Assembly: GCF_046244385.1 (NCBI RefSeq) | Contig: NZ_CP176366.1 | Coordinates: forward strand, 620,001-684,000 | Length of the DNA: 64,000 nucleotides | Source of the DNA: Methanospirillum stamsii | Lineage (GTDB): Archaea > Halobacteriota > Methanomicrobia > Methanomicrobiales > Methanospirillaceae | Reading direction: 5' to 3' | Part shown: positions 16,330-25,131 of the stretch, piece after piece | Numbering within the stretch: the first letter of the stretch is position 1 | How the letters are laid out: every line of letters begins with the position of its first letter | Notes under the pieces: generated by a model | Told to the model about the DNA's origin: nothing | Seen by the model: only the letters and a program-made list of their open reading frames with translations | Database searches by the model: none | Translations under genes and position numbers: made by a program

Positions 16330-17445
16330 GTGAATTTCTCTGATCTTGTTAACTCCATCTCCCAATTACATGAAGAACTGACACAACAGGCTGCTAAAGC
16401 AGTAAACCGCTCTTTGACGGTGAGAAACTGGCTTATTGGATATTATATCAAAGAGTTTGAACAGAATGGTTCAGATAGGGCCTCATATGGTGATCATATA
16501 CTCCAGGATCTTGCGAGCCACCTTCCCCGGCAGGATGGGTTTTCCTATCGTTCTCTCAAACTCTATCGGCAATTTTATATGGCTTACCCCAACATTAGGC
16601 AGACAGTGTTTGCCCAATGTACAACTCTTGGAATTGGGCAGACACTGTCTGCCCAATTGACAGGAACGGTTAAGGTCCTGCAAGAGGGATCAGAAGGCAA
16701 TATTTCGCCGGATTTACTCTTTTTCGATGATCGGTTGATTCAATCTATTTCATTCAGCCATTTTACTCTCCTGATGCCCATTGATGATCCCCTGAAACGC
16801 CGGTTTTACGAGGTGGAATGTGTCAGAGGGAACTGGTCAGTGAGGGAGCTGAAACGACAGATCGAGAGTCTGTACTTTGAACGTTCTGCTCTCTCTCACG
16901 ATAAGAAAGCATTATCTGAGCATGTTCAAGCTGGAGCACTGGCAGATTCACCCCATCTGATCATCCGCGATCCCTATGTGTTCGATTTTCTCGGGATCAA
17001 AAGCCAGGACGTGATGTACGAATCTGATCTTGAGCAGGCCCTTCTTCAAAAACTGGAGGCATTTCTGCTTGAACTCGGGTATGGATTCTGTTTTGAGGCC
17101 AGGCAGAAGAGGATTCTGATCGGTGATGAGTACTTCTTTGTGGACCTCGTGTTTTATCACCGGGTGCTGAAGTGTCATGTCCTGATTGAACTGAAGACCG
17201 GCGGGTTTTCGCATGAGGCGCTGGGGCAGCTGAATACGTATCTGAATTACTTCAAGGCTCATCTAATGACCGAAGGGGATAATCCTCCGGTCGGGCTCCT
17301 TCTGTGTACAGAAAAGAATCATGCCCTTGTGCAGTATGCCTGTGCCGGAATAGAGAATTCGGTGTTTGTCTCGAAATATCAGGTTGGACTGCCGGGGACT
17401 GAGGAGATCCGGGAGTTTGTTGAGGGGGTGATCCGGGATGAGTGA
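16330..17445 (+). CDS. Second DUF1016 / YhcG-family PD-(D/E)XK nuclease
   Basis: A 371-residue paralogue of the preceding gene. It starts with GTG directly after the upstream TAA. The N-terminal domain has VRNWLIGYYIKEFEQNG and SISFSHFTLLMPIDD; the nuclease half has LLELGYGFCFEARQKRI and FFVDLVFYHRVLKCHVLIELK. The two DUF1016 proteins differ widely in sequence, so this is an old pair rather than a recent tandem copy. Two further 27-bp palindromes lie in its coding sequence, one of them perfect. What the second copy adds to the restriction system is unknown. Confidence 0.88.
   Translation: MNFSDLVNSISQLHEELTQQAAKAVNRSLTVRNWLIGYYIKEFEQNGSDRASYGDHILQDLASHLPRQDGFSYRSLKLYRQFYMAYPNIRQTVFAQCTTLGIGQTLSAQLTGTVKVLQEGSEGNISPDLLFFDDRLIQSISFSHFTLLMPIDDPLKRRFYEVECVRGNWSVRELKRQIESLYFERSALSHDKKALSEHVQAGALADSPHLIIRDPYVFDFLGIKSQDVMYESDLEQALLQKLEAFLLELGYGFCFEARQKRILIGDEYFFVDLVFYHRVLKCHVLIELKTGGFSHEALGQLNTYLNYFKAHLMTEGDNPPVGLLLCTEKNHALVQYACAGIENSVFVSKYQVGLPGTEEIREFVEGVIRDE
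16593..16619. repeat. Intragenic palindrome, copy C
   Basis: Arms CATTAGGCAGACA and TGTTTGCCCAATG around a central G; 11 of 13 positions pair. It lies 39 bp before copy D. Confidence 0.65.
16632..16658. repeat. Intragenic palindrome, copy D (perfect)
   Basis: Arms AATTGGGCAGACA and TGTCTGCCCAATT around a central C pair at all 13 positions. It encodes GQTLSAQL in the second DUF1016 protein. Confidence 0.8.
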
Positions 17446-17950
17446 AAAGAAAGATATCTGTGAAGATTTGCAGCCGAGTTATAGGGATTATACACATGCA
17501 GGAGTAAAAGCTGGTTTATCATTCATTCCAGTAATTGGAGGTCCGATATCGGCATTTTTTTCTGATAAGGGTATTGTAACGACACTGTCACGACAATTAC
17601 ATGTGTCTAATTTTTTTACACTTTTTCCTTTGATGTATAAATATCAGCGGAAATTTTATTTTGAACACCATTTCTTACTCCACCCGATCCATCTCTTTAT
17701 CACATTTGACCTGAAGTTGGAGAGAGATCTTGCTGCAGTTAAGAGTCAAATGGAGATATGTTCCTGGTTGCTTGATTAGTATGAACGAGTTATTGGCGAA
17801 TAGTTGCCGATGGAACTGCTATGATGTACAGGGTTGATGAACATGTTGTATTGTTGGGGCAATCTGACAGTGGAATCGGGTTTACTGAGCATTTACCGAT
17901 CTACCATAATGTGAATTGTTAAAGGTACAACTGAAAATTAAGTTTTGAAG
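17438..17950 (+). pseudogene. Decayed third DUF1016 copy
   Basis: An open frame of 113 codons (17438-17779) begins with a glycine-rich segment of unknown origin (AGVKAGLSFIPVIGGPISAF), then turns into DUF1016-like pieces: TTLSRQL, QRKFYFE, FDLKLERDLAAVKSQMEI. Beyond the TAG the similarity goes on with stops and shifts: YERVIGE, then in another frame DEHVVLLGQSDSGIGFTEHL, which matches the C-terminus of the first DUF1016 protein. The sequence is therefore a chimaeric, decayed copy. Its ATG lies within the last codons of the second DUF1016 gene. Whether the 113-residue product is made is unknown. Confidence 0.75.
17572..17598. repeat. Intragenic palindrome, copy E (degenerate)
   Basis: Arms TATTGTAACGACA and TGTCACGACAATT around a central C, with 9 of 13 positions pairing. 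It sits at the TTLSRQL segment of the decayed DUF1016 copy, the same place as copies A, B and D. Confidence 0.5.
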
Positions 17951-18093
17951 GTACTAAGTGGAATAAAACCGGGAGAAGTAAAATGGGGAGAATATCATTG
18001 CTTTGGTTTTCAAGAGTTCATGGTACATATATTAGGTGAAGATATTGATTTGGAAATGCTTATAAAAAATACATTATAGAATTCATAAAAATC

Positions 18094-19293
18094 ATGATTG
18101 AAAAAAAATATAATAAAAAACGATTAGATCACTTTGTCTCTCTTCAAAGAGGTCATGATTTAACAGAATCTGATCGAAAAAATGGTAATGTTCCTGTGAT
18201 TGGTTCTGCAGGTCCAAATGGGTTTCATGATACAATAATTGTTGATAAACCGGGAGTTACTATTGGTAGAAGTGGAGCATCCTTTGGTAATGTTTTCTAT
18301 TGTGATGAACCGCATTGGCCTCATAATACTGTTCTTTATGTGACTGATTATAAAGGGAATTTCCCCCTTTTTGTCTATTATGCCTTAAAAAACATAGAAT
18401 TTAAACCTTTTAATTCGGGAAGTGCTCAAGCTTCACTTAATCGTAATTATATATCTCATATTGAAATACATGTCCCCTCTTTAGTTACTCAGAAAGCCAT
18501 CGCCCACATCCTCGGTACCCTCGACGACAAGATTGAACTCAACCGCCGGATGAATGAAACACTCGAATCCATCGCCCGGGCCTTATTCAAGAGCTGGTTC
18601 ATCGATTTCGACCCGGTCCGGGCTAAGGCCGAGACCCAGCAGCCCGAGGGGATGGATGCGGCAACGGCGGCCCTGTTTCCGAGCGAGTTTGAGACCGTGG
18701 AGGGGCAGGAGATACCGAAAGGGTGGAGAATCACTCAATTAAGCGAGATTTACTCAATATTTGATAGTAAAAGAATCCCACTTTCTGGTAGGGAGAGAGA
18801 AACCCGGAAGGGGATTTATCCATATTATGGAGCAGCTTCGGTTATGGATTTTATTGATGAATACATTTTTGATGGTATCTATGTTTTATTGGCCGAAGAT
18901 GGGTCTGTAATAAATAAAGATAATTCTCCTGTTCTTCAATATGTATGGGGGAAATTTTGGGTTAATAATCATGCCCACATATTACAAGGGAAGGCAGATG
19001 TATCTACAGAATTATTGATGCAATTCTTGCAATTCATTGACATCCATCCTTATGTGACCGGTGCAGTTCAATTAAAAGTATCACAACAAAATTTGGCGAA
19101 AATCCCTAAAGTGTTGCCCCCTAAAGAGATTTGTCAGAAATATTCTTCCTTTATTCAACCTCTATATGTAAAATATCGATATAACAAAGAAAATTCACAT
19201 CATTTATCCTCTATCCGTGACACACTCCTCCCCAAACTCCTCTCTGGTGAACTCTCCATAGACAACCCCGAACAATTCATTGGTGTTTCCTGA
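18094..19293 (+). CDS. hsdS: Type I restriction-modification specificity subunit S
   Basis: HsdS picks the DNA target for the HsdM and HsdR subunits. The 399-residue protein has two target-recognition domains (about 5-130 and 205-360), each followed by a helical spacer (LVTQKAIAHILGTLDDKIELNRRMNETL and the shorter SSIRDTLLPKLLSGEL). The conserved central region (about 18480-18740) is visibly G+C-rich, whereas both recognition domains are A+T-rich, which suggests that these were swapped in from other sources. Both domains appear intact. The preceding ~150 bp show no clear ribosome-binding site. Confidence 0.93.
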   Translation: MIEKKYNKKRLDHFVSLQRGHDLTESDRKNGNVPVIGSAGPNGFHDTIIVDKPGVTIGRSGASFGNVFYCDEPHWPHNTVLYVTDYKGNFPLFVYYALKNIEFKPFNSGSAQASLNRNYISHIEIHVPSLVTQKAIAHILGTLDDKIELNRRMNETLESIARALFKSWFIDFDPVRAKAETQQPEGMDAATAALFPSEFETVEGQEIPKGWRITQLSEIYSIFDSKRIPLSGRERETRKGIYPYYGAASVMDFIDEYIFDGIYVLLAEDGSVINKDNSPVLQYVWGKFWVNNHAHILQGKADVSTELLMQFLQFIDIHPYVTGAVQLKVSQQNLAKIPKVLPPKEICQKYSSFIQPLYVKYRYNKENSHHLSSIRDTLLPKLLSGELSIDNPEQFIGVS

Positions 19294-19294
19294 T

Positions 19295-20737
19295 ATGAAC
19301 CAATCTGATCTCTCGATCCTGCTCCAGGAAGGCGAAGGCTCCATGCTCGAATACAAGGAATCTCTCTCCTCTGCCTTAGCACGGGAACTCGTAGCCTTCG
19401 CAAACACCGCCGGAGGCAAAATCCTCCTTGGAGTCCGGGACGATGGATCAGTCCGGGGCATCAAAGACACGAACGATATCAGAGCACGAATACAGGACAT
19501 AGCCCGGAACTGTGACCCGCCAGTGAAGATCCTTATCACCCATATCGACACCGTCACCATCATCACCGTTCGGGAGAGCTCTGAAAAACCGGTCCAGTGT
19601 AGCGACGGATTCTTCTGGCGACAGGGAGCCGTAACCCAGAAACTCACCCGTGAAGAGATCCGGACCTTCTTCCAGAAAGAAGGAGCCATCAGGTTTGACC
19701 TCTCCATTTCCTCGAAATTCAAATATCCACAAGACTTTGACGCTGGCAAATTCACAAACTGGCTCTCAAAGAGCGGGATATCATCGAACGGAAACCGGGA
19801 AGATATTCTCGTTAATATCGAAGCAACAGAACGGTCCGGCGGAAAACTCCTCTTTAGGAATGCCGGTATCCTCTTCTTTGCAAAAGAGCCTCGGAGATTC
19901 TTCAACCAGGCATACATCACCTGCATCCTCTTTCAGGGAACGACCAATGTCCGAATTCTTGACCGGAAGGATTTCGCAGGCGGAGCAGTTGCCGATATCG
20001 AGGATAGTCTCCGCTTCATCGAGCGGAATACCCGGCTTTCGTACCGGATTGAGGGTCTGAAGAGAGAAGAGATCCCCGAGTATCCGATGGCTTCACTTCG
20101 GGAGGCAATCACGAATGCCGTCATGCACCGGGACTGGTTTATCGAAGGAGCGAACGTCTTTGTACAGATCTTCTCTGACCGGATTGAGATAATTAGTCCG
20201 GGTGGCCTTCCTCCAGGGATGCAGCAGACCGATCTCGGACATAAGAGTGTCAGGAGAAATCCAATTATTGCTGACCTCTATCACCGGATCGGGTTTATCG
20301 AAAAAGCCGGGACCGGAATCGAACGGATGCGGGAAGGAGCACGGGAATCCGGGTGCCCGGACCCGGTCTTTGATGCAGACGGGTTTTTCACCGTGACCTT
20401 CACCCCGATCCAGCCCCCTGACCGGCACCAGGATGGCACTAAGAAGGCACTAAGATGGCACCAGGATAGCACTAAGATAGCACTAAGAAGAGAGAAGATG
20501 GATCTCCTGAAAATATGCCAGATAGAGAGCAATTTGGGAGAAATACTCTCATTATTTGGACGGACTGACAGGACTAAATTCCGAAAACACATTCTCCAGC
20601 CATTAGTAGAAGATGGTCTTCTTGAGCTCACCATTCCGGACAGACCAACAAGCAAAAATCAGAAGTACCGGATAACCCCTGCTGGAAAAGAAGTATTACA
20701 CGAATATCTCTCTGAAATCACTGCCGACAAACGGTAA
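19295..20737 (+). CDS. AlbA_2-domain, RecG-like DNA-binding regulator
   Basis: The ~480-residue protein begins with an AlbA_2 (Schlafen-type) domain: EYKESLSSALARELVAFANTAGGKILLGV. A RecG-like/HATPase_c_4 segment follows, with SLREAITNAVMHRDW and GFIEKAGTGIERMREG. A winged helix ends the protein (~430-480). Just before that helix is a repeated HQDGTKKALRW / HQDSTKIALRR unit encoded by a 33-bp tandem repeat. Members of this family often lie inside restriction-modification loci and are thought to be regulators. A TTG at 19280 could extend the frame, but the ATG at 19295, two bases past the hsdS stop, is preferred. Confidence 0.85.
   Translation: MNQSDLSILLQEGEGSMLEYKESLSSALARELVAFANTAGGKILLGVRDDGSVRGIKDTNDIRARIQDIARNCDPPVKILITHIDTVTIITVRESSEKPVQCSDGFFWRQGAVTQKLTREEIRTFFQKEGAIRFDLSISSKFKYPQDFDAGKFTNWLSKSGISSNGNREDILVNIEATERSGGKLLFRNAGILFFAKEPRRFFNQAYITCILFQGTTNVRILDRKDFAGGAVADIEDSLRFIERNTRLSYRIEGLKREEIPEYPMASLREAITNAVMHRDWFIEGANVFVQIFSDRIEIISPGGLPPGMQQTDLGHKSVRRNPIIADLYHRIGFIEKAGTGIERMREGARESGCPDPVFDADGFFTVTFTPIQPPDRHQDGTKKALRWHQDSTKIALRREKMDLLKICQIESNLGEILSLFGRTDRTKFRKHILQPLVEDGLLELTIPDRPTSKNQKYRITPAGKEVLHEYLSEITADKR
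20424..20489 (+). repeat. 33-bp tandem repeat, two copies
   Basis: Units at 20424-20456 and 20457-20489 share GGCACCAGGAT and CACTAAGA blocks and differ at a few bases. The unit length is a multiple of three, so changes in copy number would keep the AlbA_2 gene in frame while altering the linker before its final winged helix. Confidence 0.85.
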
Positions 20738-20742
20738 AGATC

Positions 20743-23700
20743 ATGACAACAACGGGATTATGTGAATCTGACGTAGAAGAAACGGCACTTGACATCTTTC
20801 GTGACCTTGAGTACGAGGTCCTCTATGGGTATGAGGTCGCACCCGGAGAACGAAATCAAATCCGGACCTCGTTTGAAGAATATCTCCTGGTATCCAGACT
20901 TGAAGATGCCATCTTCCGGCTCAACAAGACTCTCCCCCGAGACGCCCATGAAGCAGCACTGAAGATCCTCACCAATCCCGGTCATACCACCCTTATCCAG
21001 AATAATAAGACCGTTCATGAGATGTTCTCCGGGGGAATCACGGTAGAATACCGGCGGAAGGATGGATCCGTTGGTGGAGATCAGGTCAGGCTAATCGACT
21101 TTGAACACCCTGAAAACAACGAATTCCTTGTCGTCAACCAGTTCACCATTCAGGAAGGAAAAAACCACCGAAGGCCTGATATCGTCCTCTTCATCAACGG
21201 TATTCCGGTCATCATCTTTGAACTCAAAAACCCCACCGATGAACGGGCTACCCTGACCATTGCCCATAACCAGCTTCAGACCTACATGCAGGAGATCCCC
21301 TCATTCTTTTCATACAATACCATGGCGGTCATCTCCGACGGAATACAGACTAGGATTGGAACCCTCTCCGCATCACTCGAGCGGTTCTCCCGGTGGAGAA
21401 CAATTGACGGAGCACAGGAAGCCCCAAACCATATCCCGGAGATCGAAGTTCTGATCCGGGGAGTCTGTGACAAGAAGCGGCTTCTTGACCTTATCCGGTT
21501 CTTCATCGTTTTTGAAGAGGATGAACGGGGAAACACCATCAAGAAACTGGCCGGATACCACCAGTACCATGCCGTAAACCTCGCAGTCAGATCTACAGAA
21601 ACAGCAATCAGCGACGCCGGAGACCGCCGGTGTGGGGTTGTCTGGCATACCCAGGGGTCAGGAAAAAGTCTCACCATGGTCTTTTACTCCGGAAAGATCA
21701 TCCAGACACCATCACTCCAGAACCCGACGATCCTGGTCATCACCGACCGGAATGATCTTGACGATCAACTCTTCGGAACCTTCTCCCGATGCAGAAAACT
21801 CCTCCGGCAGACACCCATCCAGGCAGAGGGCCGGGACCATCTGAAGACATTACTCAGTGTCGCCTCAGGTGGTGTCGTCTTCACCACCATTCAGAAGTTC
21901 TTCCCCGAAGATGAGAACAAGGAGACCTATCCCCTCCTCTCTGACCGGAAGAACATCATTGTGATCGCTGATGAGGCACACCGGAGCCAGTACGGGATGC
22001 ATGGGAAGGTGAGCAAAAAAGGAGAGATTAGTTACGGATTTGCCAAGTATATCCGTGATGCACTCCCGAACGCCTCATTTATCGGGTTTACCGGGACACC
22101 CATCGACCTTCAGGATAAAGTGACAAGGAACGTCTTTGGTGAATACATCAGTGTCTATGATATTCAGCAGGCCATCAAAGACAAGGCAACCGTTCCTATC
22201 TATTACGAAAGCCGTATAGTCGATATCAGGATGAATGAGCAGATAAAACCGCTCATTGACCAGGAGTTTGAAGAAGTCACCGAGAACGAAGAGGTCATCA
22301 GAAAAGAGAAACTCCGGACAAAATGGGCGGCACTCGAAGCCATCGTCGGAGATGAGAAGCGAATCAATGAGGTTGCTGATGACCTCATCAGCCATTTTGA
22401 ACAGCGCTCAGATGCCATCGAAGGGAAAGCGATGATCGTCTGCATGAGCAGGCGGATCTGTGTGGAACTCTATAAGGCACTGGTTGAGAGGCGTCCGGAC
22501 TGGGATTCTGATTCAGACAATGACGGGTTCCTGAAGGTGGTCATGACCGGTTCAGCAGGCGATGAAAAAGATTTCCAGAAACATATCAGGCCAAAATCAG
22601 GCCGGGAACTCCTTGCAAAACGATTCAAGGATCCGGAAGATCCATTCAAAATCGCAATTGTCCGTGATATGTGGCTGACCGGATTTGATGTTCCTTGTCT
22701 GCATACCATGTATATCGACAAGCCCATGAAGGGTCACACCCTTATGCAGGCAATCGCCAGGGTAAACCGGGTATGGAAGGATAAACCCGGCGGACTCATT
22801 GTAGACTACATCGGTCTTGCCGAAGAACTGAAAAAAGCCCTGGTCACCTACACGGAGAGTAAAGGCAAGGGAGATCCCGTGTTTGACCAGGAGAGGATCG
22901 TTGATAAGATGATGGAGAAGTACGAGGTTTGTTGTCATCTCTTCCATGGGTTTGACTGGTCAGGCTGGCGGGGAGCTCCGGCAGCAACCCGACTCTCCAT
23001 CCTTCAGGCAGGATTCAACTATGTCCTTTATTATCCCGAGCGGAAATCAGACTTTATGCAGCATGTGCTTGAACTCTCCCAGGCATTTGCCCTTGCTCTC
23101 CCCCATGAAAAAGCCATTGAGATCCGGGAAGATGTCGCGTATTTCCAGGCCGTTCGGGCACAACTCATAAAAACATCAGAAGGAGCAGGAAGATCAGAGT
23201 ATGAACTCAATCTTGCGGTAAAACAGATCGTTTCAAAATCAATTGTTCCCCTTGGCATCGTCGATATCTTCAAGGAGATGGGGAAGGATGTCGGAGATAT
23301 CTCAGTCCTCTCCGAAGAGTTCCTCAATGACCTCCTGAAATACAAGAACCAGAATGTGGCAGTCGCTGCCATGACCCGGCTGCTGAATGACCAGATCCGG
23401 GCACGAACCCGGAAAAACACCACCGAAGCCCGCAAGTTTTCTGAGATGCTTGAGCAGACGATAAATAAATACAACAACCGGAAAGTAACAACCCAGGAGA
23501 TCCTGAAAGAATTATCTGAAATCGCGAGGGAGATCCGGGAGGCTCAGCAGAGAGGAGAGGATCTGGGACTAACCGAGGCAGAACTGGCCTTTTATGACGC
23601 TCTTGGCGTGAATGATAGTGCGGTGGTGATTCTGGGTGATGAAATTCTCAAGAAAATCGCCCAGGATCTGGTAAAGACGATCAAGGAAAATGTTACGATT

Positions 23701-23853
23701 GACTGGTCATCACGTAAATCAGTCCGGGCAAAGATGAGAGTTGCGATAAAAAGAATACTACGGGCGAACGGGTATCCTCCGGACAAACAGGAGAATGCCA
23801 TTCAGACAGTGATGCAACAGGCTGAGTTACTCTGTTCGGCAGTTACTGGGTGA
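20743..23853 (+). CDS. hsdR: Type I restriction endonuclease subunit R
   Basis: HsdR translocates DNA using ATP and cuts it when HsdS meets an unmethylated site. The 1036-residue protein has the N-terminal nuclease domain with RRPDIVLF...IIFELKNP (PD-x-ExK), Walker A TQGSGKSLTM, the DEAH motif VIADEAHRSQ, a FTGTP motif and, in the second RecA-like domain, RDMWLTGFDVP and QAIARVNR. All catalytic motifs are present and the length is normal, so the restriction system is probably functional. It starts 5 bp after the AlbA_2 gene. Confidence 0.96.
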   Translation: MTTTGLCESDVEETALDIFRDLEYEVLYGYEVAPGERNQIRTSFEEYLLVSRLEDAIFRLNKTLPRDAHEAALKILTNPGHTTLIQNNKTVHEMFSGGITVEYRRKDGSVGGDQVRLIDFEHPENNEFLVVNQFTIQEGKNHRRPDIVLFINGIPVIIFELKNPTDERATLTIAHNQLQTYMQEIPSFFSYNTMAVISDGIQTRIGTLSASLERFSRWRTIDGAQEAPNHIPEIEVLIRGVCDKKRLLDLIRFFIVFEEDERGNTIKKLAGYHQYHAVNLAVRSTETAISDAGDRRCGVVWHTQGSGKSLTMVFYSGKIIQTPSLQNPTILVITDRNDLDDQLFGTFSRCRKLLRQTPIQAEGRDHLKTLLSVASGGVVFTTIQKFFPEDENKETYPLLSDRKNIIVIADEAHRSQYGMHGKVSKKGEISYGFAKYIRDALPNASFIGFTGTPIDLQDKVTRNVFGEYISVYDIQQAIKDKATVPIYYESRIVDIRMNEQIKPLIDQEFEEVTENEEVIRKEKLRTKWAALEAIVGDEKRINEVADDLISHFEQRSDAIEGKAMIVCMSRRICVELYKALVERRPDWDSDSDNDGFLKVVMTGSAGDEKDFQKHIRPKSGRELLAKRFKDPEDPFKIAIVRDMWLTGFDVPCLHTMYIDKPMKGHTLMQAIARVNRVWKDKPGGLIVDYIGLAEELKKALVTYTESKGKGDPVFDQERIVDKMMEKYEVCCHLFHGFDWSGWRGAPAATRLSILQAGFNYVLYYPERKSDFMQHVLELSQAFALALPHEKAIEIREDVAYFQAVRAQLIKTSEGAGRSEYELNLAVKQIVSKSIVPLGIVDIFKEMGKDVGDISVLSEEFLNDLLKYKNQNVAVAAMTRLLNDQIRARTRKNTTEARKFSEMLEQTINKYNNRKVTTQEILKELSEIAREIREAQQRGEDLGLTEAELAFYDALGVNDSAVVILGDEILKKIAQDLVKTIKENVTIDWSSRKSVRAKMRVAIKRILRANGYPPDKQENAIQTVMQQAELLCSAVTG

Positions 23854-24435
23854 GGAAAATATTTCATCTTCGGCGATGTGGTGCCGATTTATCGCTTTTT
23901 TATAGCGGTGATTCACGATCTAAATTTATTTTTTGGAAAACGGCCTTTCGTTTGCCTTCACAATAGATTCACTTTACGTTCGCGGTCGTAAAACAAAACC
24001 CGGATACGTTCGCGGTCGTAAGTGGACGTAATTCCGGTCGTATTATTTTTTCTTCTTTAGAGAGAATGTTCTCTTTTAATCTTCTCTTTCAGTATTTCCG
24101 GACAGGAAAAATATTGGGATAAACGATGGTGTTCCGATAGGCCAGAAAATAATGCAACTGCATATCCCTATCATCCCCAGGTATTCCGGGGCACGGTAGG
24201 TCCGAAAAGCAAAGTCCGGGGAGTGATTCCAGGAAAATTGAAGTATTGATAATAACAATGAAATTCGAAAAGCATTAGATGATTTTTTGAATCCTGTTCT
24301 AAAGCAGGAGGTGATAAGAACTATGGTGCAGATGTATGGATCGTTATCTAACCTTTCTTATATAGTATAATTATTTCGTATTTACCAGTCTTTTTTCAGG
24401 TTTACACGAGTGAACGGTTTAAATATAAAAATCTC
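23854..24435. other. Non-coding stretch after hsdR
   Basis: About 580 bp without a supported gene. It holds the short direct repeat listed next and a T-rich run near 24050. A 60-codon minus-strand frame at 24076-24258 is hydrophobic at its end but has no family or context to support it. Confidence 0.5.
23975..24021 (+). repeat. Direct repeat of a 17-bp motif
   Basis: TACGTTCGCGGTCGTAA occurs at 23975-23991 and again at 24005-24021, start to start 30 bp. A shortened third form (CCGGTCGTA) follows near 24033. It is G+C-rich in an A+T-rich setting. Confidence 0.7.
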
Positions 24436-24666
24436 TTATTGTGATAGAAGAACTGATAGTAACTCTTCGATATCTATACCAGATTGTTTCAAAATTGCTT
24501 TTAAAGTCCCTCGGTCCAGTTCACTATGATCCGGTATTACTATAGTTCGTTGTCCATCATTTTTTTTAAGCACAACATGGCTGCCTTTCTGATGATCTAT
24601 GCAGTACCCCAAACGGATCATTGCATTTATAACTTTCCGGGCAGGAAGGAGGGGAAATTTACTCAT
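24436..24666 (-). CDS. hicA: HicA-family mRNA interferase toxin
   Basis: A 76-residue protein with the HicA double-stranded-RNA-binding fold: PARKVINAMIRLGYCIDHQKGSHVVLKK, where GSHVVL includes the catalytic histidine, then TIVIPDHSELDRGTLKAILKQSGI. HicA cleaves mRNA and is held in check by HicB. The gene follows hicB with a 5-bp gap on the same strand. The N-terminus is a few residues longer than many HicA proteins. A role in plasmid or island maintenance is likely given the restriction genes upstream. Confidence 0.92.
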   Translation of the reverse strand: MSKFPLLPARKVINAMIRLGYCIDHQKGSHVVLKKNDGQRTIVIPDHSELDRGTLKAILKQSGIDIEELLSVLLSQ

Positions 24667-24671
24667 TACTA

Positions 24672-24893
24672 TCAGACATTAACCTGAACTTCTCTAACAC
24701 AAACCTGACTTGCCCGGAGAGTGATTTGATGGTTCGGATTTGATTCGAGATAAGCCTCAATTGCCTCTTTGGCATTTTTTGTCGCTTCGTCTATTGTTTT
24801 TCCTTGTGTTATACAACCAGGAAGGCCTGGTACGGTCACAACAAACCATCCGTCTTCTCCGGGTTCAATAACAACATTGAATTTTTGAAACAT
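24672..24893 (-). CDS. hicB: HicB-family antitoxin
   Basis: A 73-residue HicB protein with a partial RNase H-like fold: NVVIEPGEDGWFVVTVPGLPGCITQGKTIDEATKNAKEAIEAYLE. There is no added helix-turn-helix or ribbon-helix-helix domain at the C-terminus, so this is the short form that neutralises the toxin but may not repress transcription alone. It precedes hicA in the operon, which is the less common gene order. Confidence 0.92.
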   Translation of the reverse strand: MFQKFNVVIEPGEDGWFVVTVPGLPGCITQGKTIDEATKNAKEAIEAYLESNPNHQITLRASQVCVREVQVNV

Positions 24894-25131
24894 GGATCCC
24901 CTGTCTAACAGATTATTCTACAAAATTTTTAAACCCTGAAAATATGACTCCTCATTTGAAGTAACCTTTTCAGATCTTTGGATAATATTGATCAAATCAA
25001 TCACTCATATTATATCGTGTGTTCATTAATTTATTACCCTCTCAAGATGTATCAATTCCGGGCAGGTAATTTCAGGTGCATTTGATACCATTATCTCAAC
25101 AATCGTTTCAAATACCGCACTGGCATCTGCC

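Noticed and set aside
15444..16658. Palindrome set considered as a CRISPR array
   Set aside because: The copies are inside protein-coding sequence, spaced irregularly (39-1041 bp) and too few.
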